A stretch of DNA of 64,000 nt from Chloroflexota bacterium (lineage in GTDB: Bacteria; Chloroflexota; UBA11872), in assembly GCA_022824495.1 (NCBI GenBank), contig JAJDZU010000024.1:248001-312000 (forward strand), read 5' to 3'. The notes beneath the pieces are model-generated. The model did no database searches. It worked only from the letters and a program-made list of their open reading frames with translations, and had not been told where the DNA came from. This document shows, one piece after another, positions 44,025-52,846 of this stretch (its first letter is position 1; each line of letters opens with the position of its first letter). Both the position numbers and the translations under genes were made by a program.

Positions 44025-44261
44025 CTAACCAAATAAGCGGTCCGCGGCAGCCGCGATTGCGACGGCCGTCGTCACCGAGGCCAGCATGAGGCCAGTGATC
44101 CACATGATCAGATCGGCCCGCAGATTGGCTATCTCGGTCTTCAACTCGCCACGCAGGTCAGCGTAGTCCGCTTTCGAAGCGAACTGCGCGAGGCTGCGGT
44201 CCAGTTCCTCACGAAGCTCAATGCGTGTCAGCGCAGCCGCGCTGTTGCTCGGGTCGGACAT
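44025..44261 (-). CDS. Small coiled-coil membrane protein, paralogue B (DUF1640-like)
   Basis: A 78-aa protein: SAAALTRIELREELDRSLAQFASKADYADLRGELKTEIANLRADL and a membrane end WITGLMLASVTTAVAIAAAADRL. It lacks the roughly 11-residue coiled-coil insertion of paralogue A. GGAGAAA precedes ATG 44261. The downstream non-coding sequence is also duplicated (GGTTCCGGCGA(C/G)CTAACC before both stops), so a whole gene unit was copied. Confidence 0.7.
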   Translation of the reverse strand: MSDPSNSAAALTRIELREELDRSLAQFASKADYADLRGELKTEIANLRADLIMWITGLMLASVTTAVAIAAAADRLFG

Positions 44262-44413
44262 TCGGACGTTTCTCCAGTTGAAGGTTGAAGTGTCGTCACG
44301 CCGCCCGTAGAGGATTCTAGCGAGTGGCGGTCAGTGTCACCGGAGAGCCGAGACCTCGTGCTCAGTGTTGGACGGCTGTCGACGCGAGCAGCGCCCGATC
44401 CTTGTGACGACCG

Positions 44414-45268
44414 TCAGTTCTGGTTGAGTCCGAACTCGCGGCTCATCAGAACCTGTTTCCAATGGGTCTCCCGAGCCAGAACCGTCTCGTCCAGCGCATA
44501 GGCTGGCAGGTATTCGAGAAGCGCGAAGCGGAAGTTTGCCCGGCAGTGGGCGAGACCCTTCTCTTCCGCCAACTGCCTGAGCTCCGCATTGCCGCCATGC
44601 ACCGTGTCAACGTAGCTTCGCCACCGCGACCAAATCCCATCGCCACCGTAGGCCGAGCCGACATAGTGTCGATGTGTCCTTGAACTCGAATCCGTAATCA
44701 AGTAGACGCCTTTCACATGCTCGAGGGCCGTCTTCCAGTCGGGTCTGTCGTTCCGAACGAGCACCTCCAGTTCCGAGAAGGACAGATTGATGTTCTCGTA
44801 GCCAGAGAAGGCTCGACCTGAGAAGGGCTCGCGAAGAACCTCGGCCACATGCAGCGGATAGCGACCAGCGTAGTGATTCTCGAAGTTGACTCTTGTTGCC
44901 CGGCTCCTATACGCCGACCACAGCTTTAGCCGACCAATGAACGATTTCCCCAGGGCCGTGAGTTCGACCTTATAGCGGTCGGAGCGACGCTCCAGCACTT
45001 TGAAGACGCCGCCGAACAGCCACGTCTGTAGTCCATCGGGATGAAAGTTCATCAAAGAGAATATGTAGGGTCGACTAAATTCATTCCTTGTAGGCCGAAA
45101 CTCCTGCCACCCTACCCAAAGCGATCTGTCTTTCACCCACTGATCAAGAGGCTGGTCGCTGCTATTCCAACGTGCGAAGTGGACCTTGTAATCCCTGACA
45201 TTCTCAATCGCCCATATATCCCTAAGAAGGATAGGTGGCGCCGAGTGGACCTCTGACTCCTCAGCCAT
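44414..45268 (-). CDS. GIY-YIG nuclease-domain protein
   Basis: A 284-aa protein. The C-terminal half has a GIY-YIG-like core: GVYLITDSS, then HYVGSAYGGDGIWSRWRSYVDTVHGGN, with ETHWKQ near the C-terminus, where the family glutamate falls. The N-terminal half has no recognised domain. ATG 45268 is preferred (GAGGAAA 5 bp upstream) over ATG 45280. Codon use is visibly less GC-rich than its neighbours, suggesting recent acquisition. It might be a solitary restriction-like or mobile-element nuclease, but nothing adjacent confirms that. Confidence 0.75.
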   Translation of the reverse strand: MAEESEVHSAPPILLRDIWAIENVRDYKVHFARWNSSDQPLDQWVKDRSLWVGWQEFRPTRNEFSRPYIFSLMNFHPDGLQTWLFGGVFKVLERRSDRYKVELTALGKSFIGRLKLWSAYRSRATRVNFENHYAGRYPLHVAEVLREPFSGRAFSGYENINLSFSELEVLVRNDRPDWKTALEHVKGVYLITDSSSRTHRHYVGSAYGGDGIWSRWRSYVDTVHGGNAELRQLAEEKGLAHCRANFRFALLEYLPAYALDETVLARETHWKQVLMSREFGLNQN

Positions 45269-45377
45269 ATATTTCCTCATTGCATACTGAAACGAGAGCC
45301 GTCACGCGACACAGTCTGCCAAGCGCTCAACAACCCGCCTGCCGACGCATCCACCCTGCTCCTCCTCGGACACGCGC

Positions 45378-45710
45378 CTACTCCGCCAGCGCGATCTCCA
45401 CCGTCCCATCCGTCACCCGCACCTTGTAGCTGCGGGTTCGGTGGCCGAAGGGTGGGTTGATGACCCAGCCGTCGGTGACGTCGTAGATCCAGCCGTGCAG
45501 CGGGCAGGTGAGCTCGCAGCCGACCAGTTGGCCGGAGGCCAGCGGGTAGCCCGCGTGCTCGCAGAGTCCGTCCAGGGCGTGGTAGCGGCCGTCCACGTTG
45601 GCTATCACGATCTCGGCCTTGTCCAGGAACACCGACGACAGCCGGCCCGGCGGCGGCAGCAGCGACTCCGGACCTACGGGTTTGAATTCCGGTTCGTCAG
45701 CCGAGGTCAC
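45378..45710 (-). CDS. Rieske [2Fe-2S] ferredoxin
   Basis: A 110-aa small Rieske protein. Cluster ligands are Cys50 and His52 (CEH) and Cys69 and His72 (CPLH), and the sequence around them (GLCEHAGYPL and ELTCPLHGW) is canonical. Such stand-alone ferredoxins serve dioxygenases, nitrite reductases or other redox enzymes; none is adjacent. GTG 45710 lies within the 3' end of the upstream acetyltransferase gene, so translation is coupled. Confidence 0.9.
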   Translation of the reverse strand: MTSADEPEFKPVGPESLLPPPGRLSSVFLDKAEIVIANVDGRYHALDGLCEHAGYPLASGQLVGCELTCPLHGWIYDVTDGWVINPPFGHRTRSYKVRVTDGTVEIALAE

Positions 45711-46749
45711 GCCGCATCACCGTCACGTCCACGCGTTGGTCGCCCAGGTCAAGGGCAGCCGGTTGCACGACTTCCTCGACGAAGCCCGCCTCGCGCAGCA
45801 CCGCCAGGCGCGCTTCCCCGACCGCGCAGGCCCGGACAGCTCGCACGTCGTTCGCGGCGGCGTCCTCCAGGGCGGCCTCGATCACCGCGCTCGCACGGTC
45901 GACATAGGCCGGCGCGGCCTGGAACTCCATCGTCGCGTTGGCGGCTACCGGCGCGTGTGTGGGCGCCCACAGGTTGGCCGAGGCCACCAGCCGTCCGCGG
46001 TCGTTGATCAGCACCTTCCAGGCGTTGGCCGGACTCGCGGTGTGGCGCGTCATCGAGTTGAAGAACGGCCGCAGGCAGCCGCTGGCCTGCACCGCCGGCG
46101 GCGCGTAGAACATGGCCTCGGTGTAGTCGCGCACGAGCCATTCGCGCGGCTCCAGCAGCATGACCAGGCCCGTGTAAGCCCCGATGTCCCCCAGCCGGAT
46201 GTCACGGACCTCTCCGTCACCCGCTCGGCCAAAGAAGGTCTCGTCGAATGTGTCCGCGTCCGTCCCCGGCCGCAGCGCTCGGAACGTCAGCCCGTTGTAG
46301 TGCCGGTAGTCGTTCTTCTCGTAAATGTGCTGCGCCACCGGGTTCATGGTGCCCAGGTAGCTCACCTGCCCGCCGACCGCCCAGAAGCCGCTGATCGATA
46401 GCTCGGTTAGCCGCTGCGCGATGCCCTTGCCGCGCTGCTCCGGTTCGGTGAAGACGAACCCGTAGCCGCCCATTTCCGGCAGGTCGTGGTCGGTCCCGTG
46501 CCAGGCCGTGCCCACGACCGTCCCATCGATTCGCCCGACCAGCATCGTGTCGGCCAGCGACGGGTCGTCCGTCCCGGCCAGGAACTCGGCCAGGAATCCG
46601 CCCTCGGTCGGGACCATCCAGGGGTCGAACGGCCGGGTCAGAAAGCTGTACACCTCGTGCTGAACCGCGGTTGTGCCGCGTCCCTCGCCCGGCCCCAGGA
46701 CGCTCGCCACCAGTTCCTCGCCGTTGGGCAGCGCGAAAACCTTCTCCAT
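45697..46749 (-). CDS. GNAT-family acetyltransferase with two GNAT-like halves
   Basis: A 350-aa protein. The first half has a clear acetyl-CoA motif EQRGKGIAQRLTELSISGFW after VVGTAWHGT. The second half (from about residue 190) resembles a second, less conserved acetyltransferase fold with AYVDRASAVIEAALEDAAAN. ATG 46749 with GGAGA upstream gives the family start; a longer frame has no better site. The substrate is unknown. It shares a 14-bp overlap with the Rieske gene and diverges from an SDR gene. Confidence 0.78.
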   Translation of the reverse strand: MEKVFALPNGEELVASVLGPGEGRGTTAVQHEVYSFLTRPFDPWMVPTEGGFLAEFLAGTDDPSLADTMLVGRIDGTVVGTAWHGTDHDLPEMGGYGFVFTEPEQRGKGIAQRLTELSISGFWAVGGQVSYLGTMNPVAQHIYEKNDYRHYNGLTFRALRPGTDADTFDETFFGRAGDGEVRDIRLGDIGAYTGLVMLLEPREWLVRDYTEAMFYAPPAVQASGCLRPFFNSMTRHTASPANAWKVLINDRGRLVASANLWAPTHAPVAANATMEFQAAPAYVDRASAVIEAALEDAAANDVRAVRACAVGEARLAVLREAGFVEEVVQPAALDLGDQRVDVTVMRRDLG

Positions 46750-46824
46750 GCCGTCTGATCTCCGGGTGCGCCTTCGTTGGTGCCACAATAGCCGCTCTGA
46801 CACGTGAATGAAGGAGCAGGACGT

Positions 46825-47565
46825 ATGTCGTTAAAGGGCAAGGCCGCACTGGTGACCGGCGGAGGTACCGGCGTGGGCCGCGCCACGGCGCTGATGCTGG
46901 CGGAACGCGGCGCCAACGTGGCCGTGAACTACTCGCGCTCGGCCGACGAAGCCGCCCAGACGGCCAACGACATCCAGGCGCACGGCGTGGAGGGTCTGGC
47001 CATCCAGGCTGATGTCGCCTCAGATGCCGCCGCCAAGGCCCTGGTCGAACAGGCTGCCGCGGCCTTCGGCCGCCTGGACATCGTGGTCAACAGCGCCGGC
47101 ACCACCTACTTTGTCGATCACGACGACCTTGACGGTATGAAGGATGAGTATTGGGACCGCATCCTCGCGGTCAACCTCAAGGGCCCCTTCTTCGTGAGCC
47201 GGGCGGCGGCAACGCACCTGCGAGCCAGCGACGCAGGCGTGATCGTCCATGTGTCGTCGCTCGCCGGCATCACGGGCACCGGCTCCTGTATCGCCTACGC
47301 GGCCTCCAAGGGCGCCTTAAACACGATGACGAAGTCGCTGGCACGCGCGTTGGCCCCCGAGATTCGCGTCAACAGCGTGGCTCCCGGCCCCATTGACACG
47401 CGCTGGATGATCGGACACGAGGGCTTTTTGCAGCAGGCCATCGACCGCAGTCCCGTCAATCGCGCGGCCACGCCCGAGGACATTGCCGCCGGCGTACTCC
47501 TGCTGGTCGAGAACCCCATCATGACCGGCGAGGTGCTGGTGATGGACAGCGGCTGCGGGCTTTAG
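46825..47565 (+). CDS. Short-chain dehydrogenase/reductase, 3-oxoacyl-ACP-reductase-like
   Basis: A 246-aa classical SDR. It has the cofactor motif TGGGTGVGRA, the NSAG motif, a catalytic serine in HVSSLAG and YAASKG. The NYSRS segment after beta-2 suggests NADP preference. C-terminal GEVLVMDSGCGL is typical. ATG 46825 has AAGGAG 8-9 bp upstream. It is annotated as FabG-like, but many SDRs of this subfamily act on sugars or alcohols, so substrate remains open. Confidence 0.87.
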   Translation: MSLKGKAALVTGGGTGVGRATALMLAERGANVAVNYSRSADEAAQTANDIQAHGVEGLAIQADVASDAAAKALVEQAAAAFGRLDIVVNSAGTTYFVDHDDLDGMKDEYWDRILAVNLKGPFFVSRAAATHLRASDAGVIVHVSSLAGITGTGSCIAYAASKGALNTMTKSLARALAPEIRVNSVAPGPIDTRWMIGHEGFLQQAIDRSPVNRAATPEDIAAGVLLLVENPIMTGEVLVMDSGCGL

Positions 47566-47604
47566 GGCCGCGCGCCGGCCACACCGGCACGTCCGCAAAA
47601 AACT

Positions 47605-47630
47605 GGAACCCCCGCCGCGGCGGGGGTTCC
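47605..47630. terminator. Bidirectional terminator, perfect 26-bp palindrome
   Basis: GGAACCCCCGCCG (47605-47617) and its complement (47618-47630) form a 13-bp perfect palindrome. The six A residues before it (GCAAAAAACT) give a strong T run for minus-strand transcripts. On the plus strand only GTTC follows. It separates the SDR gene from the convergent zinc-ribbon gene. Confidence 0.85.
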
Positions 47631-47673
47631 GTTCATCACCGTGCGTCCACGGGACTACTGCTGGAGCGGTGTC

Positions 47674-47865
47674 CTACTCCTGGATGTGCCCCGTGCCCCG
47701 GCAGCGGGAACAGGTGCGCCAAAATGCCGTCTCGCCGTAGTAGGCGCGGCTGACGTGGCGACCGGTGGGGGCGTAACGGAGCGAACCGCGCCCACCGCAG
47801 CGGGCGCAAGCTTCGTGTCCGCTGGTCGCGGTGTAGGTGGCCCGTGGGCCGACGTAGTGAGTCAT
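47674..47865 (-). CDS. Small zinc-ribbon protein with two CxxCxG knuckles (DnaJ-like)
   Basis: A 63-aa protein whose core is ACARCGGRGSLRY followed about 30 residues on by TCSRCRGTGHIQE, the CxxCxGxG repeats used for zinc binding by DnaJ. It has no J-domain. ATG 47865 is preceded by an unusually strong GAGGAGGGA ribosome site; earlier in-frame starts lack one. The function is unknown; a chaperone accessory or RNA-binding role is possible. Confidence 0.75.
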   Translation of the reverse strand: MTHYVGPRATYTATSGHEACARCGGRGSLRYAPTGRHVSRAYYGETAFWRTCSRCRGTGHIQE

Positions 47866-47943
47866 CGTTCCCTCCTCGTAGTGGGAACTTCCGCCAGATC
47901 TCCACGATCCGGTCTTCGGGCTGACGCCGTTGTCAGCACCTTC

Positions 47944-47971
47944 ACTGTACACAAACGTCGCGTCTCGTCAA
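47944..47971 (-). promoter_or_regulatory. Promoter of the zinc-ribbon gene
   Basis: On the minus strand TTGACG (47966-47971) and TACAGT (47944-47949) are separated by 16 bp, giving a start near 47937 and a leader of about 70 nt before ATG 47865. Confidence 0.55.
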
Positions 47972-48022
47972 GCCGCGAACCCTTCGGAACCTGTATCACG
48001 GAGGGACCATTCCCTTAAAGCC

Positions 48023-48055
48023 CGCGGGGCGCCGGGTGGACCCCGACGCCCCGCG
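48023..48055 (-). terminator. Probable terminator of the cytochrome c gene
   Basis: CGCGGGGCG (48023-48031) pairs with CGCCCCGCG (48047-48055), with further pairing inside the loop. It lies just beyond the stop of the minus-strand gene. Only a weak T stretch (CTTTAAGGG) follows in that direction. Confidence 0.6.
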
Positions 48056-48077
48056 ATGTGGGCTGCCGTGTGACGAG

Positions 48078-48644
48078 CTAGCGGGTCGGCGCGGTGCGCA
48101 GGAAGCGCACGACCTTCCAGAGTTCTTCTTCGGTCATGCCGCTGGTGTCCGTCGGTCGCGGCGAATCGGCAATGCACTGCTCGCGAAGGTTCTCGCGAGT
48201 CTGCGTCGCGACCTTGAACTCGGTGTGCTGGGTGCCCAGCTGTTGCGGCAGGCTGTGCGGCACGTCGCCAACATCGTCCTCGCCGATCTCGGTGTTGCCG
48301 TGCCAGGCCTTCAGGAAGACCGCGCCCGGGTTGCCGCTGAGCTCGGCTTGGAATTCCTCGGTCTTGAAGCTCGCCGGCCGCGGCGAATAGAGCTGGTACT
48401 GCGGGCCAAAGCCGTCCGCCGCATAGCCGTGGCAGGTGGCGCAGGTCGTCAGGTAAATCTGCTCACCCTCGGCCAATACGGCCTCGTTGTCGGGGCAGGG
48501 GTTCGGCGGGCAGTTGCCCGCGGCAACGCAGGCGGGTTCGGGAAACTCGGTGATCCCCGGAGGTTCACACGCAGCAAGCACGGCGAGCGCGACAAGCGCG
48601 ACCGCCAGAGCGCCGATCAATCCGCGGCGCAGCGAAATCTTCAT
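48078..48644 (-). CDS. Mono-haem cytochrome c lipoprotein
   Basis: A 188-aa secreted, membrane-anchored cytochrome. A signal peptide ends in the lipobox LAVLAAC with Cys26 as the lipidated residue. The haem site CATCHG (Cys68, Cys71, His72) is intact, and a likely axial methionine lies in the C-terminal TDTSGMTEEELWKVVRFLRT. A cluster of other cysteines (C39, C45, C50) follows the lipobox. It resembles cytochrome c class I modules of respiratory chains. ATG 48644 has GGGGGA upstream. No oxidase genes are adjacent. Confidence 0.88.
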   Translation of the reverse strand: MKISLRRGLIGALAVALVALAVLAACEPPGITEFPEPACVAAGNCPPNPCPDNEAVLAEGEQIYLTTCATCHGYAADGFGPQYQLYSPRPASFKTEEFQAELSGNPGAVFLKAWHGNTEIGEDDVGDVPHSLPQQLGTQHTEFKVATQTRENLREQCIADSPRPTDTSGMTEEELWKVVRFLRTAPTR

Positions 48645-48864
48645 GCTCCGTCCCCCAGGGTTGGCCGTTGGTTGCTGGCTTCGAGCCGTCAATGTAACGC
48701 GCCGCCTTCCCCCCGCGCCACCAAGCCCCCTTCCGTTAGCGCGCCCTACCGCCGAGCCCGCTCTCGATGTCTAACCGGAATCCGTGCGCACCGCGTCGGC
48801 CGCCAGCCGCTGAATCCGGTCCAACGCGCTACGCTTACGCCGCGTGCGGCCCGGAGGCCCGGCC

Positions 48865-49719
48865 ATGCGAGCGGCGCTTCACACCCTGATGTTCGGCGGC
48901 TACCCCCTTGAGCGCGTGGCGCCCGCCGCCCGCGAGATCGGCTACACCGGCGTCGCCCTGATGTGCCGCCCGCCGCACCTCGATCTTGACAACCCCGGCC
49001 CCTCCGCCCGCGCGGGCTCGCGAATCCTGACCGACGCCGGCCTCCGGGTCGTCGGGCTCGCCTCCGGCCTCGGCCGCCCCGAGTCCTTCACCGGCGCACC
49101 CGCCCGGACCGAACTGGATGGTGTTCGCCGCGCCCTCGAGGCCGCCAACATCCTTGGCGCCGGCTTGCTCCGCCTCTGGGGCGGAGCCGACGGCATGTCG
49201 GTCGACAACCCCGATGAACTGGCCGCCGCGGCGGATTGGTACGCCCAGGCCGCGACCCTGGCCGCCGCCGCCGGTGTCCGCGTCACCATCGAGGTCCACG
49301 CCCAGGGGCTGGCCTCCAGCACCGCCGCGACCTGCCGGCTGGTCGACGCCATCGACCACCCCAACCTGGGCGCCGCCCTGGACACCGGCAACCTGCACGC
49401 CGCCGCCGAGTCCGTCGGCGCGGACGATGTCGCCAAACTCGGTTCGCGAATCTTCGATGTCCACGTCAAGGACATGCGCGCCCTGCCAAACGCCGACGGT
49501 CACACCCTGGAAGTTGACGGCCGCTATTACGTCCACGTACCGCTGGGCGAGGGCGACGTGGGCAACGGCGAAACCCTGCGCCAGCTTGCCGCCGGCGGCT
49601 ACGCGGGCTGGATCGCCAACGAATCCGAGTGCGCCTGGCCCGACTGGGAAACGTCCGTAGCCGCCGCCAGGCACGAATACGCCGAGTTGGACAGTCTCAT
49701 CCATGCCGCGCATGCCTAG
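48865..49719 (+). CDS. Sugar phosphate isomerase/epimerase (AP-endonuclease-2-like TIM barrel)
   Basis: A 284-aa TIM-barrel protein of the xylose-isomerase-like family. Metal-site residues are visible in VTIEVHAQG, AALDTGNLH, FDVHVKDMR and WIANESE. GGAGG 8 bp before ATG 48865 supports that start over GTG 48844. The real substrate is probably a sugar or sugar acid. It is followed 36 bp later by a glycosyltransferase, suggesting carbohydrate metabolism, but the family is functionally broad. Confidence 0.85.
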   Translation: MRAALHTLMFGGYPLERVAPAAREIGYTGVALMCRPPHLDLDNPGPSARAGSRILTDAGLRVVGLASGLGRPESFTGAPARTELDGVRRALEAANILGAGLLRLWGGADGMSVDNPDELAAAADWYAQAATLAAAAGVRVTIEVHAQGLASSTAATCRLVDAIDHPNLGAALDTGNLHAAAESVGADDVAKLGSRIFDVHVKDMRALPNADGHTLEVDGRYYVHVPLGEGDVGNGETLRQLAAGGYAGWIANESECAWPDWETSVAAARHEYAELDSLIHAAHA

Positions 49720-49755
49720 GTACACGCCGCGTCCACTTCAGGAGAGCAACTGACC

Positions 49756-50847
49756 ATGCGCGTCGCATTCAGCTGGGATCCAAGCCTCTTCAACTACCGC
49801 AACATGCTCGGCAATCCCTACGGCGGCCTGCTCGTCGAGGCCCTGCAGCGCCACGGCTACTCGTTTGAACTCATCAGCCTCTACCCCACCGCCGACACGC
49901 CCAGCGTCAACCTGCGCTGGGTATGGCAGAACCGCGGCCGCGTCCACGGCATCCACCTGCACTGGCTGATGGGCGTCACCAACACCCCCACCGCCACCCA
50001 GGCCTGGGTGCGGATGGGCCTCTTTGCCCTGTCGCTCCTGCTGGCCCGCATCCTCGGCTACCGCGTCGTCTGGACGCTCCACAACATGTTGCCCCACGAA
50101 CGGCCGCACTGGGGCGTCTACGTCGTCGGCCGCTACGTCATGGCCCTGCTGGCCAACTCCATCATCTGCCACTGCGAGTACGCGGCACGCGCCTACACCC
50201 GCCGTTTCATCCGTCGCCGCAACCTCTTCGTGATTCCCCACGGCGACTTTCGCAACGCCTACCCCGCCGACATTTCCCGGCAGGAGGCGCGGCGCGAACT
50301 CGGAATCCCCGAGGACGCCTTCGTCTACACATCCTTCGGCAATATCCGCGGCTACAAGGGACACGACGACATGCTGGAAGCCTTCAAGGGTCTGGAAGGC
50401 GACCACCTGCGTCTAGTCGTCGCCGGGCAGCGTCACCGGTTTTACGACGGCGTCGTGGGCAACGAGCCCGCGGGCGATCCTCGCGTCGTCATGCACGAGG
50501 GCAAGGTCCCCATCGACAAGCTGCAGGTCTACTTCCACGCCGGCGACGTGGCCGTGTTCCCGTATCGCGATGCCCTGACCAGCGGCGCCATCATCACCGC
50601 CCTCGGCTTCGGCTGTCCCATCATCGCCACCCGCGTCGGCTGCATCCCCGAGCTACTCGACGACACCGGCGCCGGCGTCCTGGTGCCACCGGCCAATATC
50701 CCGGCCCTGCGTGCCGCGATGCGCGATGCCCAGGACTGGAGTCTCGCCGAGCGAACCCGGGCGGCCCACACCGTTGCCGACGAACTGGGCTGGGACCGTA
50801 TCGCCTTGCAGACCATGGAGGCGTACGGCCCGGCGCGCACCGCCTGA
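49756..50847 (+). CDS. Glycosyltransferase family 4-like protein
   Basis: A 363-aa GT-B glycosyltransferase. The N-terminal Rossmann half contains VVWTLHNMLPHERPHW and IICHCEYAARAY. The C-terminal donor-binding half has SFGNIRGYKGHDDMLEAF, LRLVVAGQ and DVAVFPYRDALTSGAIITALGFGCPIIAT, which ends with the EX7E-like motif region and VGCIPELLDDTGAGVLV. AGGAGAG precedes ATG 49756. It probably adds a sugar to a lipid or exopolysaccharide; the donor is unknown. Confidence 0.88.
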   Translation: MRVAFSWDPSLFNYRNMLGNPYGGLLVEALQRHGYSFELISLYPTADTPSVNLRWVWQNRGRVHGIHLHWLMGVTNTPTATQAWVRMGLFALSLLLARILGYRVVWTLHNMLPHERPHWGVYVVGRYVMALLANSIICHCEYAARAYTRRFIRRRNLFVIPHGDFRNAYPADISRQEARRELGIPEDAFVYTSFGNIRGYKGHDDMLEAFKGLEGDHLRLVVAGQRHRFYDGVVGNEPAGDPRVVMHEGKVPIDKLQVYFHAGDVAVFPYRDALTSGAIITALGFGCPIIATRVGCIPELLDDTGAGVLVPPANIPALRAAMRDAQDWSLAERTRAAHTVADELGWDRIALQTMEAYGPARTA

Positions 50848-51003
50848 ATTGCCTCCGCGCGAGAACCATCTCGGCGTTCGGCGCCGCCGGTCCCGGAGTG
50901 CTTGGCTTCCGGCGGTATCGTCTCGCGCCGGTCCAACGCGAGTCCTAAGCTTGCAGGGACGATTACGGGCGGCTGTGCAATCACGGGAGGATTCGCAAGA
51001 GCT

Positions 51004-52812
51004 ATGAAGAGTCTGGTTTTTGGGCGTTCCCGGGCTGGAAGGCTGAGTGGACATCCACGCCGAATCGCGGCGATTGCCGTCATGTCGCTGCTGGCCTTTG
51101 TGGCGTTTGCGGCGCCCGTCGTGGCGGATCAGCACGACGCGGACGAAATGGCGACCAGTGGGCCCTCCGCCGTGGTGGAGCGTTCCGCCTTCACACAGCC
51201 CGACGCAACCCTGGGCCACAACATTCCCGACCTGTCGCTGTCGGTCGGCGATGCCTCGGTAGCCTGCGGCTTCCTGACCTTTTACCGGGCCACCGGCGAT
51301 GTCGATCGTTGGGGCTACGCCACCTCCGAGGTCATCGCCGAACGCGCCGGCAGCCTCACCCAGTACTACCAACGCGGCATCGTGGACTGCCAGGAGCGCG
51401 ACGGCGGCTGGCACATGGAGCGCCGACTGGTCTGGGACGACCTTGGCGGTCTGGGCGGGGAGCCGGACCTGTTGAGCGAGCAGCCCGGCCTGCCGCTGGG
51501 GCCGTGGGGGCACCGCGTGTCCAACCTCGCCGTCGACGGCACGTCGACCGGCTTCCTGGACTTCTTCAATGCCCTGGGCGGTCTGCAGGCCTTCGGCCAC
51601 CCCAAGTCCGAGGCTCGCCCGGACGATGCGTCCGGCGCCGTCTTCAATCTCGGGAGCGCCGCTCCCGGCGTCATCCGCCAGTACTTCCAGGCCGCGGTCC
51701 TCGAACACCGGCCGGACAACCCCGAGTTGGTGCATCTGCGCTTCCTGGGCGACGCCGCCCGCGACGCGAGCTACCCGTTCGATATCCATCAGGCGTTCGA
51801 GAGCTTCCGCTCCGCGAAGCCATTGGAGGATGGCCAGGAGCTTGTCGTCGAGGAAGTCTCGGGCGTTGGCGCGCGGATTGCGCAGTACTACGCCGACCGC
51901 GACGTGCTCATTGCGCTCTACCACGCCCTCGACGGCCCGAACTGGAATCTCAACGACCACTGGCTCAGCAACGCACCGCTGCGCCAGTGGTACGGCGTCA
52001 CCGTCGGGGCTGGCCGCGTGAGCGAGCTGGACCTCTCGCAGAACCAGTTGAGCGGCCAGATTCCGTCGGAAATCGGCCTGCTTACCGGTCTGACCAATCT
52101 GGACCTCTTTGGGAACCAGCTCACGGGCGAGATCCCGGCCACGATCGGCAACCTGGACAAGGTGACCCGTCTCTCCCTCTGGGCCAATCAACTGAGCGGG
52201 TCCATTCCCGCCGAATTGGGCGACATGGAGAGCCTGGAGTGGGTGGCGCTCGGGATCAACGAGCTCACCGGGGCGATTCCGCCCGAACTGGGCAACCTCA
52301 CCACCCTCACCCACATGGACTTCACGTTGAACCAACTCAGCGGTCCGATCCCCGCCGAGTTGGGCAATCTCCCCGATGTCGTTTGGATTGGGCTCTGGTC
52401 CAACCAGTTGAGCGGTCCAATTCCGGCGGAATTGGGCAATCTCACCGGCCTGACGCAGCTGGACATCGATCACAACCGCCTGAGCGGCCCGCTTCCGGCC
52501 GAGTTGGGCAACCTCGTCAATCTGGAAGAACTCTGGCTCAGGCATAACCAGTTGAGCGGCCCGATCCCGGCCGAGCTGGGCAACCTCAGCAGCTTGACGG
52601 TGTTGGGCCTCGAGCAGAACCGGCTAAGCGGAGAGATCCCGGCCGAACTGGCTGGTCTTTCAAGCTTGGTCAGGGTCTACCTGGCGGGGAACGAATTCAC
52701 CGGGTGCGTGCCGCCGGTGCTGGCGGCGGCCCCGAGGAGCGACGCCCTCGAGCTTGGGTTGCCGCTGTGCGACGCGTCCGCGGACGCGGAGGAAGGGCCA
52801 GCGGAGGCCTAG
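51004..52812 (+). CDS. Secreted protein with FG-P repeats and plant-type leucine-rich repeats
   Basis: A 602-aa exported protein. A twin-basic N-terminus and a hydrophobic stretch ending FAAPVVAD give a signal peptide cut near residue 37. Residues about 75-290 carry repeats of the Chloroflexi type, for example CGFLTFYRATGDVDRWGYATSE and FLDFFNALGGLQAFGHPKSEA, each leading to a QYYQ or QYFQ segment. A linker DGPNWNLNDHWLSNAPLRQWYGV precedes about nine 24-residue LRRs (residues 340-560) of the form NQLSGPIPAELGNL. The 72-bp units are highly alike at DNA level. A role in surface binding or cell interaction is inferred. Confidence 0.87.
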   Translation: MKSLVFGRSRAGRLSGHPRRIAAIAVMSLLAFVAFAAPVVADQHDADEMATSGPSAVVERSAFTQPDATLGHNIPDLSLSVGDASVACGFLTFYRATGDVDRWGYATSEVIAERAGSLTQYYQRGIVDCQERDGGWHMERRLVWDDLGGLGGEPDLLSEQPGLPLGPWGHRVSNLAVDGTSTGFLDFFNALGGLQAFGHPKSEARPDDASGAVFNLGSAAPGVIRQYFQAAVLEHRPDNPELVHLRFLGDAARDASYPFDIHQAFESFRSAKPLEDGQELVVEEVSGVGARIAQYYADRDVLIALYHALDGPNWNLNDHWLSNAPLRQWYGVTVGAGRVSELDLSQNQLSGQIPSEIGLLTGLTNLDLFGNQLTGEIPATIGNLDKVTRLSLWANQLSGSIPAELGDMESLEWVALGINELTGAIPPELGNLTTLTHMDFTLNQLSGPIPAELGNLPDVVWIGLWSNQLSGPIPAELGNLTGLTQLDIDHNRLSGPLPAELGNLVNLEELWLRHNQLSGPIPAELGNLSSLTVLGLEQNRLSGEIPAELAGLSSLVRVYLAGNEFTGCVPPVLAAAPRSDALELGLPLCDASADAEEGPAEA

Positions 52813-52846
52813 CCGCCAAGGCGGCGCTCCCGCCCAAACCGACGGT

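Noticed and set aside
50653..52545. 630-aa antisense frame with regular repeats over the LRR gene
   Set aside because: The periodicity is the mirror of the sense LRR units, not an independent repeat protein.
52018..52690. Regular repeats that might be taken for a CRISPR array
   Set aside because: The 72-bp period is in frame and encodes 24-aa leucine-rich repeats; no spacer-like unique segments between constant repeats.
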